Source: Anaerolineales bacterium
GTDB lineage: Bacteria > Chloroflexota > Anaerolineae > 4572-78 > J111
DNA length: 36,418 bases
NCBI GenBank assembly: GCA_012032575.1
Contig: JAAUSP010000007.1
Span: 1-36,418, forward strand
Direction of reading: 5' to 3'
Notes under the pieces: model-generated
Seen by the model: only the letters and a program-made list of their open reading frames with translations
Databases searched by the model: none
What the model was told of the DNA's origin: nothing
Position numbers and translations under genes: made by a program
Shown here: positions 1 through 8,310 of the stretch, piece by piece
Position numbering within the stretch: the stretch's first letter is position 1
Layout: the number at the start of each line of letters is the position of its first letter

Positions 1-336
1 GCCAGCAGTTGCATGAACAGCCGGACAACCGCCACTGGCAGGAACAATTGACCGCCCTGAGCGACCAGATGGAGCACAGCGGCGATTGGGCGGCCCAGGC
101 CAACGTCAATCCGCCTGGGCGTGACCAATTTTTCCGCGCCGATTGCCAGCCTGAGCGGCGGCCAGCGCAAGCGGGTGGCCCTGGCCCGCGCCCTGATTGA
201 CCAGGCCTATTTGCTGATTCTGGACGAACCCACCAACCATATTGACGCCGAAACCATCGCCTGGCTGGAACAATATTTGCTGACCCAACCCGGCGCGTTG
301 TTGATGGTTACACACGACCGCTACTTTCTGAAGTAA
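1..336 (+). pseudogene. Truncated duplicate of an ABC-F ATPase gene (fragment, cut by window edge)
   Basis: Bases 1-330 align with 18938-19278 inside the intact Uup-like gene at about 95% identity (roughly 17 substitutions). One 11-nt deletion near base 107 breaks the frame. The fragment still encodes the ABC signature LSGGQRKR, the Walker B stretch LLILDEPTNHID and the following VTHDRYFL, which are the first nucleotide-binding domain of an ABC-F protein. Homology stops abruptly after base 330 and a TAA follows at 334-336, so the second ATPase domain is absent. The left end is unknown because the window begins inside the fragment. It is almost certainly nonfunctional and is best read as one end of a duplication or rearrangement whose other end is the full gene at 18.6 kb. 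Confidence 0.9.
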
Positions 337-657
337 CGGTCACACCCTATCCTGATTAAGCGCCCCTACCCCACCGGCACCCTGGTCGAGTTGAGATGAG
401 GTCAGACAAATCTGTGAGGCTTTGCACCAACACTGGTTTCTGCTGTTGCGCCATCATGCAGGGCTGTACAGTTCTAAAGGATGCCGACACAATTAGGGAC
501 ATGGTCAAGGTTCATACAGTTCTCGAAAAGTTCAAGGCTGACATTTTCCGTTACCCCTTGAAGGGGGTAGGCAAAATACCAGGTTGGTTATACAATCACC
601 GGTGGGGGTGGACGTATGCCAGCCAAAACTTTTTTCTGGATTGCGCCAAAGAGGATA
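337..657. other. Intergenic, nothing recognised
   Basis: About 320 bases between the ABC-F fragment and the end of the hydrolase pseudogene. A 100-codon open frame at 396-698 on the plus strand has no recognisable motif, no ribosome binding site and overlaps the pseudogene, so I do not call it. A nine-base direct repeat (TACAGTTCT, near 466 and 515) is the only structure noticed. This is the left junction of the catabolic island. Confidence 0.5.
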
Positions 658-1223
658 TTACGCTACCCACCCAGATAAGGTTTTTTTCAGCCAAGTAAAG
701 GCAGCTAACTGCATTTTGAGATCAAACTGGTGAGGTCCTGGATAGAACTCACCGACATAATTACCTGGTTTTCCCACACTCTGATAGTGGGATGTCAGGC
801 GCTGATGAGCAGCGCATATACCCTCCTCGGTGAATAGGTCACCATCCAAGTCGTATTGCACCAACAAGGGTGAAGGTGCGCGGCACGCGGCCAGGTCAGG
901 TCAATCGCCCCAGATCGCCCACTTGGAAGGAAAAACATCCAGGTATGGAAAGCAACATTATGATCCAGTACATGTTCGTAAGTACTCATCATCCCTACAA
1001 TCACGGCGGCGACAATTTTGATTGAGGTAGCTTGCAGGAGGGCCACCCGGCATCATCCACCCGATAAGCCGATGCAACCGATTTTTTCAGAAATTACCTC
1101 CGGGCGGGAGGCTAAGGAATTGACAGCCACCCGGTCCTCGTAACTCACTATTCCCGCCAGGGTCGTCCCCAACAGGGCACAATACTTTTCAATCAATAAG
1201 ATGTGACACAACTTTGGTCCTGA
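658..1223 (-). pseudogene. Broken alpha/beta-hydrolase (dienelactone-hydrolase / acetyl-esterase-like) gene
   Basis: Joining frames on the minus strand gives a convincing C-terminal half of an alpha/beta hydrolase. It has the nucleophile elbow IGCIGLSGG (about 1080-1056), a core strand IKIVAAVIVGMMSTYEH, an acidic-residue segment LLVQYDLDGDLFTEEG (about 860-815) and a final segment FYPGPHQFD with the expected catalytic His. There are in-frame TGA codons at 1053-1055 and 901-903 and a frameshift between about 950 and 910. The N-terminal half expected for the family is missing: an in-frame TAA lies at 1224-1226 and I see no homology beyond it. Several independent lesions plus truncation make it a true pseudogene, unlike the single-base frameshifts elsewhere. 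It points opposite to the island genes. Confidence 0.8.
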
Positions 1224-1243
1224 TTACTTCTGTCGTAAAAATT

Positions 1244-1259
1244 AGTGACAAGTGTCACT
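1244..1259. promoter_or_regulatory. Inverted repeat, possible operator 1
   Basis: AGTGACA, two bases, then TGTCACT: a perfect 7-bp inverted repeat in the AT-rich DNA before the sugar transporter operon. It sits just upstream of a weak candidate -35. The size and symmetry suit a dimeric repressor such as the GntR/FCD protein encoded at 11287, but that link is an inference. Confidence 0.45.
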
Positions 1260-1287
1260 TACATCAAACTCATATTCCTTTTATGAT
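1259..1287 (+). promoter_or_regulatory. Candidate promoter of the transporter operon
   Basis: A -10-like TATGAT at 1282-1287 lies 17 bases downstream of TTACAT (1259-1264), a poor -35 match. The transcript would start near 1293, about 90 bases before the ATPase start. The flanking inverted repeats make a regulated promoter plausible; the weak -35 keeps confidence low. Confidence 0.35.
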
Positions 1288-1298
1288 ATTAAGCGGTA

Positions 1299-1323
1299 AA
1301 AATTATCGATAAACGATAATTTT
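1299..1323. promoter_or_regulatory. Perfect 10-bp inverted repeat, possible operator 2
   Basis: AAAATTATCG, a five-base centre ATAAA, then CGATAATTTT: both arms match perfectly. It lies just downstream of the candidate -10 at 1282-1287, where a bound repressor would block transcription of the sugar transporter genes. It lacks the GC-rich stem and U-run of a terminator. The natural partner among visible genes is the GntR/FCD regulator at 11287. Confidence 0.55.
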
Positions 1324-1384
1324 ATCCAACTTCCCCTTACCATCTACAAATAATTACCCACTTTTTAATTTTGCGAGAGTGAAT

Positions 1385-2885
1385 ATGGACGATCAACAAT
1401 GTCTGTTGAAAGTTGAAGGAGTGTCAAAAGCCTTTCCTGGTGTCCAAGCACTATCTGACGTCAGTGTAGCGCTAAATTCAGGTGAAATCCTGGCCATGGT
1501 TGGCGAAAATGGCGCGGGCAAGTCAACCTTGATCCAGATTTTGGCCGGTGCTCTCCAGCCCGACCGACCAGTCAATTATTTTAAATGGCAAGCATGTCCT
1601 CTTTAAGAGTCCTCAAGAAGCTGAGGCGGCTGGGATCAGCACGGTCTTTCAGGAACTCAGTTTGGTTCCCAATCTTACAGTGGCGGAAAATATTTTTGCC
1701 AACCGGCAACCAACCGGGTTGAGTGGGTTGATCAACATGGGGTTGATGCACAACTCGGCCCAGGAAATGCTAAACCGGTTCCAGGTTGATTTTAGGCCGG
1801 GTGATCGGGTGGGCTTGCTCTCTCTGGGTAACCAGCAACTGGTCGAGATTATGAAGGCTCTCTCGGTCAATGCCAAAGTTTTGATTTTAGACGAGCCGAC
1901 CTCATCGCTGTCTTTGCAGGAAGCCCAACTGTTATTCAACCGGCTCCAGCAGTTACGCCAGCAGGGAATGGCGATTATTTACGTATCGCACCACCTGGAA
2001 GAGGTGTTTGCTATTTCGGATCGGGTTATGGTACTGCGAGACGGCAAGCTGGTTGGGATAAAACCGACTGCGCAAACAAATGAGCGTGAAATTGTCAGTA
2101 TGATGGTGGGACGTGATCTGGGTACGTTAGAAACGTTGGCCCGAACCCAGGAACCCGGGCCGGAAATGCTGCGTGTGGAAGGATTCTCCCGCAAAGGTGT
2201 GTTTGAAAATGTTAGCTTTAAATTACAGGCCGGGGAGGTACTGACCTTTTTTGGACTGGTGGGCGCGGGTCGAACCGAGTTGGCGCGTGCGCTGATGGGT
2301 TTGGACAGCCCCACCGGCGGCGACGTTTTTATCCAGGGAAAACCGGTCAGGGCGACACATCCCGGCGCGGCGATGCGTTTGGGCCTGGCTTACCTCTCGG
2401 AAGACCGCAAGAACGAGGGGCTTTTTCTGGACAAGTCCATCAAAGAGAATTTTATGGTGGCTAACTTGCGCTCAGTTGCACCGGGTGGCTGGTTGCAGTG
2501 GGATAAGCTGATTAATCTAGTCATCAAATTTGTCAATGCCTTAAAAATTCGTACTCCCAGTCTGGATCAGAGGTTGAGAAATCTGTCGGGCGGAAATCAG
2601 CAAAAAGTAATGTTGGGCATGTGGCTGGCTAATGATCCCAATATTTTGATTGTAGATGAGCCAACCCGAGGGATTGACGTGGGTACTAAATTAGAGATCC
2701 ACCGCCTGTTGGGAGAATTGGCCGAACAAGGCAAGGCGATTATGGCTATTTCAAGCGACCTGCCCGAAGTGTTGGCCATTAGTGACCGGATTGCGGTTAT
2801 GGCGCGAGGACGGTTAGCCGGTATCTTATCAAAAAACGAAGCCACCCAGGAGCGAATTATGGAACTCGCTGCGGGGATAAATTAA
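1385..2885 (+). CDS. Sugar ABC transporter ATP-binding protein, RbsA/MglA/XylG type (one frameshift)
   Basis: Cytoplasmic ATPase of a CUT2 monosaccharide importer, about 500 residues with two nucleotide-binding domains. Domain 1 has Walker [10 protein letters not shown] at residues 40-48, the variant signature [11 protein letters not shown] and Walker [12 protein letters not shown]. Domain 2 has the degenerate Walker [11 protein letters not shown], signature LSGGNQQKV and Walker [13 protein letters not shown]. This pattern of one normal and one degenerate Walker A is usual for RbsA-like proteins. Start is ATG 1385, preceded by GAGAG. The frame breaks between about 1564 and 1580, after LQPDR, and resumes as [10 protein letters not shown]; a tandem GACC there suggests a small indel. 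The permease follows 14 bases downstream. The substrate cannot be named from this protein. Confidence 0.9.
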
Positions 2886-2899
2886 TTAGGGAGGTTGTT

Positions 2900-3922
2900 A
2901 TGTCCATTCCAGAGGCAAATGTTACCCTGCCCCAAGATAAAGAGGAACTGAAATTTGAGCAGAAGTCGGGTTCACCGACCCGGTGGCGACAACTTTTGGC
3001 TCAACGTGAAATAGGAATTTTCCTGGTGGTCCTGGCCGGCGCTCTTTTTCTTAACTTTTCTTCCCCCAGTTTTGCTTCAAAAGCTAATTTGATTGCCCTG
3101 GTGCTGGGGTTATCATTTGATGCCATTGTAGCCGTCGGTATGACGGTTTTGTTGGTTTCCGGGCAGTTTGATTTGTCGGTCGGCTCGACGTTGGCTCTGG
3201 CCGGAGCAGTGGCCGGCTTTGCCATTGTTAACTGGGAACTGCCGGTACCGGTTGGAATCCTCCTGGGCCTGATGGCGGGTGTGGCTATCGGGTTATGCAA
3301 CGGCCTGTTGGTAGCCAAGGTGCGGGTCAATGCCTTGATTGCTACATTGGGGATGATGTCGGTAGCGCGGGGGGTAGTGTTATTACTTACTTCCGGTTAC
3401 GGTATTCCCAATTTGCCGGACTCATTTAATCAATTGGCGCAGGATAGTTTGTGGGGGCTGCAATACCCCGTCTGGTTTATGGTTTTCTTTGTGATTGCGG
3501 GGGATGTGCTGCTGCGGCGTTCCCGCTTTTTTAGGCAGAGCTATTTTGTGGGCGGTAATGAGCGCAGCGCCCGGCTTTCCGGGATCAACGTGGATTTTGT
3601 GAAGATTTCAAACTTTATGCTGTCCGCCTTAATGGCGGCTATAGCCGGCATTTTGTTGACGGCGCGTTTTGGTACAGCCTCGGTTTCCGCTGGGGTGGGG
3701 ACAGAACTGCGGGTCATCTCAGCCGTGGTTATCGGCGGGGCCAGTTTGGCCGGTGGAGAAGGTACTGTCTTGGGAGCACTGTTGGGTGTCACCCTGATGG
3801 CGCTCATCTCGAATGGCCTCAACCTGTTGGGGATTAACGTCTATTGGCAAACCATTGTCATTGGCGGGGTGTTAATCATTGCCGTTGCGGCCGACTCGTT
3901 GAGCCGCCGCGGCCGCGCCTAA
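2900..3922 (+). CDS. Sugar ABC transporter permease, RbsC type
   Basis: Inner-membrane permease of the CUT2 importer, 340 residues, normal length for the BPD_transp_2 family. A roughly 35-residue polar N-terminus is followed by about eight to ten hydrophobic segments. The hallmark loop GGNERSARLSGINV (near residue 218) corresponds to the ATPase-contact region conserved in RbsC/XylH proteins. The segment SGQFDLSVGS near residue 87 is also typical. The ATG at 2900 is preceded by GGGAGG. It lies between the ATPase (14 bases) and the binding protein (108 bases) on the same strand, and most likely forms a homodimeric pore with them. Confidence 0.94.
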   Translation: MSIPEANVTLPQDKEELKFEQKSGSPTRWRQLLAQREIGIFLVVLAGALFLNFSSPSFASKANLIALVLGLSFDAIVAVGMTVLLVSGQFDLSVGSTLALAGAVAGFAIVNWELPVPVGILLGLMAGVAIGLCNGLLVAKVRVNALIATLGMMSVARGVVLLLTSGYGIPNLPDSFNQLAQDSLWGLQYPVWFMVFFVIAGDVLLRRSRFFRQSYFVGGNERSARLSGINVDFVKISNFMLSALMAAIAGILLTARFGTASVSAGVGTELRVISAVVIGGASLAGGEGTVLGALLGVTLMALISNGLNLLGINVYWQTIVIGGVLIIAVAADSLSRRGRA

Positions 3923-4030
3923 AAACCTATCAGATACCAGGAGGGTGTTCACAAACTAAAAACTTAATGGAGTGTCCTTCCAAATCAAACCAGGTAATTT
4001 AACTGTCACATTTATTCAAAGGAGAAAAAA

Positions 4031-6001
4031 ATGAATAGTCGTTGGTTAAAATTAGTAACCTTGTTGATTGTTTTGACGGCGTTGTTAGCCGTGACGGCTC
4101 AATATTCCCCAACTCCAGCCCAGGCCGAAAGCCCGGCCAATGTGCCACCCAGCCAAGAATCATCTACCGATGAGACGCAGCCAGGGGAAGCAAAGAAATA
4201 TTTTGAAATGACGGCTCTGGCCAACCTGCCCTATTTTATTGACCACCAGGTTGGTCTTTATTTTGCCGGTAAAGTATTGGACGCTGAAACTAAATATGTC
4301 GGCCCGCTGGATTATGATATGACGGCAATGGTGAATGCTTTTGAGCAAGTCATCGCCGAAGGCCCCACGGGTATCAATGTCATCGGTTTTGACGCCGCTT
4401 TAAAACCAACCATTGATAAGGCCATTGATATGGGCATTCCGGTCGTCACACTGGACGCCGAAGTGTATGACTCCAAGCGATTAACCTTCCTGGGCACTGG
4501 CAATTATAACGCTGGTCGGGTGGGTGCTCAACTTTTGGCCGAAGCGATTGGTGGTGCAGGCAAAGTAGCTCTCATCACCAAAGTGGGCCAGAGCAACCTG
4601 GAAGAACGATTACAAGGCTACAAAGATGAATTTGCCGAAAACTTCGCGGATATTGAAGTGGTCCAGGTTATTGACGACCAATCCGACTCGGCTATTGCAG
4701 CGGATGGGCTGAAAGCCGTGATCCAGCGAACGCCCGACCTGGCCGGGTTGGCTGTGTGGAAGCCGCCGGCGGCGTTGGTGCAGCCACTGCCTCCAAAGAA
4801 TTGGGTGTAACCGAGACCTTGAAGATCGTCTCGATGGACCGTGACGACGGCACGCTCAAGTTCATCGAAGACGGTGTCATTTATGCCTCGGTAGCCCAAC
4901 AATCCGCCCTGATGACCTTCTGGGGCACCATATTGATGGATGGCCTGGTCAACAATCCCGTTCCGATTGTGAGTGACAACGAAACCGCCGGCATTGTACC
5001 GATGCCTGAGTCGGTGGATACCGGTGTAGTGATTATCAATGCGGATAACGCCAAGAATTTCTATCACACCAAAGACCCCTATGACTTTAGCGCCATCGAA
5101 GTCACCCCACCCGCTCCCGATGAAACTTATGTAGAAGTGCTGGCCCTGGTCAACCTGCCCTATTTCATTGATCATCGCCTGGGCCTGGAATTTGCCGGTG
5201 AAGAATTGGGCGTCAAAACCAAGTTTGTTGGGCCGGTTGACTATGATATGACTGCTATGGTCAACACTCTGGAACAAACCATTGCCGAAAAACCTGCCGG
5301 TATTTTGGTGGTTGGTTTTGACGATGCCTTAAAGCCCTCTATTGACATGGCGATCGAAGCTGGTATCCCGGTGGTCACCTTAGACGCCGAAGTGTACGGT
5401 TCCAAGCGATTAACCTTCCTGGGTACCGGCAACTACAATGCCGGCCGCGTCGGCGCTCAACTGCTGGCCGAAGCGGTTGGCGGTGCCGGCAAAGTAGCCC
5501 TCATCACCAAAGTAGGCCAGAGCAATCTGGAAGAACGGATCAAGGGCTACCAGGATGAGTTTGCCGAGAACTTCCCGGATATTGAAATCGTGCAGATTAT
5601 CAATGACGACTCTGACTCGGCCAAAGCGGCGGATGGGCTGAAAGCCGTTATCCAGCGGACGCCTGATCTCGTCGGTGTGGGCTGCGTGGAAGCGCCGGCG
5701 GCGTTGGCGCGGCCACTGCCTCCAAAGAATTGGGTGTAACCGAGACTTTGAAGATTGTCTCGATGGACCGTGACGATGCACGCTCAAGTTCATCGAAGAT
5801 GGCGTCATCCACGCTTCAGTCGCACAAAAGACGGCGCTGATGAGCTACCTCGGCACCAAGATTCTCTATTACCTCAACCACGCCCCTGTGCCGATTGTGC
5901 CTGACAATGCCGCGGCCAGCATCGTGCCCGTGCCTGAATCGGTTGATACCGGCACCATCGTTATCACCAAAGACAACGCTAACTTCTTCTATCACGAATA
6001 A
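4031..6001 (+). CDS. Tandem-duplicated sugar-binding protein (two Peripla_BP_4 domains in one chain; three frameshifts)
   Basis: Secreted solute-binding protein. After three one-base corrections it reads through as about 657 residues, twice the family norm. Residues 1-32 are a signal peptide ending in AQA; there is no lipobox Cys. Domain 1 (about 55-345) and domain 2 (about 355-655) both contain NLPYFIDH, DYDMTAMVN, IPVVTLDAEVY, LTFLGTGNYNAGRVGAQLLAEA, split here as LTFLGTGNYNAG and RVGAQLLAEA, and a C-terminal PESVDTG. By eye the ligand-side halves are about three-quarters identical. The linker runs without stop or new start through about 5065-5140, so this is a fusion. Lesions: a lost G near 4752, one near 5697, one near 5779. 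SD AAGGAG precedes ATG 4031. A terminator follows at once. Confidence 0.85.
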
Positions 6002-6012
6002 GCCTTGACTGA

Positions 6013-6055
6013 GAGCGGGAATGGTCAATAATAACCATTCCCGCTCCATTTTTTT
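6013..6055 (+). terminator. Strong intrinsic terminator after the transporter genes
   Basis: Perfect 13-bp stem GAGCGGGAATGGT / ACCATTCCCGCTC with an 8-base loop, then CA and seven T residues (6049-6055). It begins 11 bases after the binding-protein stop, so the transporter and the methyltransferase genes are probably separate transcripts or linked only by read-through. Confidence 0.93.
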
Positions 6056-6086
6056 AGTTTTTCGAGAGTTATTTCAGGGTAATCTC

Positions 6087-7118
6087 ATGAACTCCATCGA
6101 ACGTGTTCAGTCCGCCATTGACCTGCGCCCACCTGACCGGGTTCCAGTTGATCTGCATAATTTTCAGCCAGCAGCCAAAGCGATGGGGGTGCCGCTGTCG
6201 GAGGTTTTTCGTAATGGGGAACTGCTGGCCGAAGCAATGCTCAAAGCCTGGAGAGAATTTGGACATGATATGATCCTGCTGGAGAATGGCACAGCTTGCA
6301 ATGCGCAGGCCTGCGGCGTCGAGGTTGTTTATCGGGACAATGCTGCTCCGGCGGCGCACATCCCGGTATTAAAGCGGCTAGAGGATGTGGATCAGCTCGA
6401 AGTGCCGGACCCTTACACCGCCTTCCCCATGTGTGAAATTATCAAGGCCACCCGTATTCTTTCCCAAGAAATTGGCGATAAGGCCTGGATTGTGGCCCGG
6501 GCTGATCAAGGACCGATGGACCTGGCGGCGCAGCTTTTGGGGATTCAGGAGTTGATGCTGGCAATTGCCCTGGATGAACAGCCCGAGATTATTCATAAAT
6601 TACTTGATTTTAGCCGGCAGGTGGCGACCCGTTATGCCTTCGCCCTGATTGAAGCCGGGGGACATTCCACTTCTATTGGCGAACCCATTGCCGGGCCTGA
6701 TCTTATCTCGCCCCAGCACTATCGCCAATATCCCTTTATCCACGAAAAGCGCATGATTGACGAACTGAAACAAGCGGGGATTATTCTGGCCAATCATATT
6801 TGTGGTAACACCATCCCTATCATTGACAATTTCATTGCCACCGGCGCTCAAATTCTGGAGATTGATCATAAAACCGACATGCAAAAGGCCAAAGATGCCA
6901 CCCGGCATAAAACCTGTCTGCTCGGCCCGCTCAATACCTCTTTACTGCTGGAAGGTACCCCCCAGGAAGTTGAAGATGCATGTCGTGAAACCATTGAAAT
7001 TATGGCACCTGATAGTGGTTTTATCCTGGGACCCGGCTGCGCGCTGGACCCCAATGTACCGGCTGACAATATCCACGCCTTGATTGAGTCGGCCAAAAAA
7101 TATGGCGTATACTCTTAG
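6087..7118 (+). CDS. UroD/MtaA-family corrinoid methyltransferase with zinc motif (MT1)
   Basis: 343 residues, the size of MtaA/CmuA-type methyltransferases of the uroporphyrinogen decarboxylase superfamily. It begins NSIERVQSAIDLRPPDRVPV, typical of the family. It carries HICG (His237, Cys239) and GPGCALDP (Cys318), the His-X-Cys...Cys set that binds the catalytic zinc in MtaA/MtbA methylcobamide methyltransferases. Of the four UroD proteins here it is the closest to that class, so I infer it moves methyl groups between the corrinoid protein and an acceptor or donor. It is not likely to be heme-pathway HemE, given four paralogues beside a corrinoid protein. Start ATG 6087 follows CAGGG; an upstream in-frame extension overlaps the terminator and is rejected. 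MT2 starts 19 bases after its stop. Confidence 0.85.
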   Translation: MNSIERVQSAIDLRPPDRVPVDLHNFQPAAKAMGVPLSEVFRNGELLAEAMLKAWREFGHDMILLENGTACNAQACGVEVVYRDNAAPAAHIPVLKRLEDVDQLEVPDPYTAFPMCEIIKATRILSQEIGDKAWIVARADQGPMDLAAQLLGIQELMLAIALDEQPEIIHKLLDFSRQVATRYAFALIEAGGHSTSIGEPIAGPDLISPQHYRQYPFIHEKRMIDELKQAGIILANHICGNTIPIIDNFIATGAQILEIDHKTDMQKAKDATRHKTCLLGPLNTSLLLEGTPQEVEDACRETIEIMAPDSGFILGPGCALDPNVPADNIHALIESAKKYGVYS

Positions 7119-7137
7119 CAAGGGAGGGAAGTTTACC

Positions 7138-8310
7138 ATGGCTCTGACAGACCCTTTGACCAACGCCGAACGTGAAGATTTTCGCCAGTTATTTGACAAG
7201 CGGCTGGCAAAAGTAAAAGTAAAAACTGATGATGTATTCGCCTTCAAAAAAGTAGAGCAGCCGCCCTTTATAGTTAACAGCGCCCTATACTGGGTGTTTG
7301 GGCTGGACCTCGAAACCTTTCCGGCGGATTATTTTGATGATCCGGCGGTGATGACCAACTTCCAGGAACGGACCTATTATGACCAGGTCAAAGAAATTGA
7401 CGACGACTTTGTACCCTACCTGATGCCCTGGTTTGGAACCGTTGTAACCGCTTCTGCTTTTGGCTGTAAGATTGAATTTAAGCCTAAGCAAGACCCGGCA
7501 GCTAACCCCAGATATTATCCCATTCAAAAACCCGAAGATATTAAAACTTTAGCCATTCCCGACCCCGAAAAAGATGGCCTGATGCCGAAAGTGCTGGAAT
7601 ATATCCAATATATGAAGGCCAACAGCTTTTTGCCGGTGGGGATAACCGATTTTCAAGGCCCTTTGACCACCGCCAACCAGCTTATCGGCTACGACAAACT
7701 AATTTACCTCATGTTCGATTACCCGGATTTGATGCACGAACTGATGGAAAAGGTGACGGAAGGGTTAATCCGGTGGGTCAAAAAGCAAAAAGAAGTGATC
7801 GGCGAGCCGCTGAATGAATGTATTAGCGACCAGCAGGTTTACCTGGGCAAACACGCCGGCATCTGGTTTTCTGATGATGACGCCGTCCTGATGTCTCCCG
7901 AAACCTATCGCGAGTTTGTCGTACCCTATAATTCCCGGATCTTGACCGAATTTGGCGGAGGCATTGTCCATTACTGTGGCAATGCTACCCACCACGCCGA
8001 AAGCTTTTTGAAAATGGAAGGGTTGCGCGGCCTGAATATCTATAACCTCTACAATATTCCGTCGGTGGCGAAGTTGCAGGCCCAGCTTAGGGATCGCGTG
8101 GCGCTTTTTGTGTGCGACTTTACGCCGATTCACTACGAAGATTATTACCAGGAACTGCTTTCTACTTTATCCTATCAAGGGATTGTGATTGATTCCCAAT
8201 TTTCGCCGGTGGTGGGCCTGTTAAAAGGCGGCCGTTATGATGCCATTCGCCGCGATTTAAAGTCGGGTCGCAAGGCAGTTTTCGATTATTTGCAGAATTA
8301 CTTTAATTAA
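7138..8310 (+). CDS. UroD-family protein, putative corrinoid methyltransferase (MT2)
   Basis: 390 residues, longer than MT1 and only distantly similar. It retains a HYCG motif (His278, Cys280) in the strand where MtaA-type enzymes bind zinc, but the usual terminal GxGC is replaced by VIDSQFSP; FVCDF near residue 325 could provide another Cys. The N-terminus has an extra acidic, aromatic-rich segment (about 30-110) in place of the compact MT1 start. I infer a substrate-specific methyltransferase (MT-I role) or a subunit partner of MT1. ATG 7138 follows a good GGGAGGGAA site. Its stop TAA shares one base with the ATG of the G3E GTPase, implying translational coupling. Confidence 0.78.
   Translation: MALTDPLTNAEREDFRQLFDKRLAKVKVKTDDVFAFKKVEQPPFIVNSALYWVFGLDLETFPADYFDDPAVMTNFQERTYYDQVKEIDDDFVPYLMPWFGTVVTASAFGCKIEFKPKQDPAANPRYYPIQKPEDIKTLAIPDPEKDGLMPKVLEYIQYMKANSFLPVGITDFQGPLTTANQLIGYDKLIYLMFDYPDLMHELMEKVTEGLIRWVKKQKEVIGEPLNECISDQQVYLGKHAGIWFSDDDAVLMSPETYREFVVPYNSRILTEFGGGIVHYCGNATHHAESFLKMEGLRGLNIYNLYNIPSVAKLQAQLRDRVALFVCDFTPIHYEDYYQELLSTLSYQGIVIDSQFSPVVGLLKGGRYDAIRRDLKSGRKAVFDYLQNYFN

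Noticed and set aside
396..698. 100-codon plus-strand open frame after the ABC-F fragment
   Set aside because: No ribosome binding site or known motif, and it overlaps the well-supported minus-strand hydrolase pseudogene.
1299..1323. 10-bp inverted repeat as a terminator
   Set aside because: AT-rich stem, no T-run after it, and it lies between a -10 box and a gene start, where an operator is more sensible.
4618..5277. 219-codon minus-strand open frame opposite the tandem binding protein
   Set aside because: Antisense shadow of a duplicated, strongly coding gene; the sense frame explains all conservation between the two copies.
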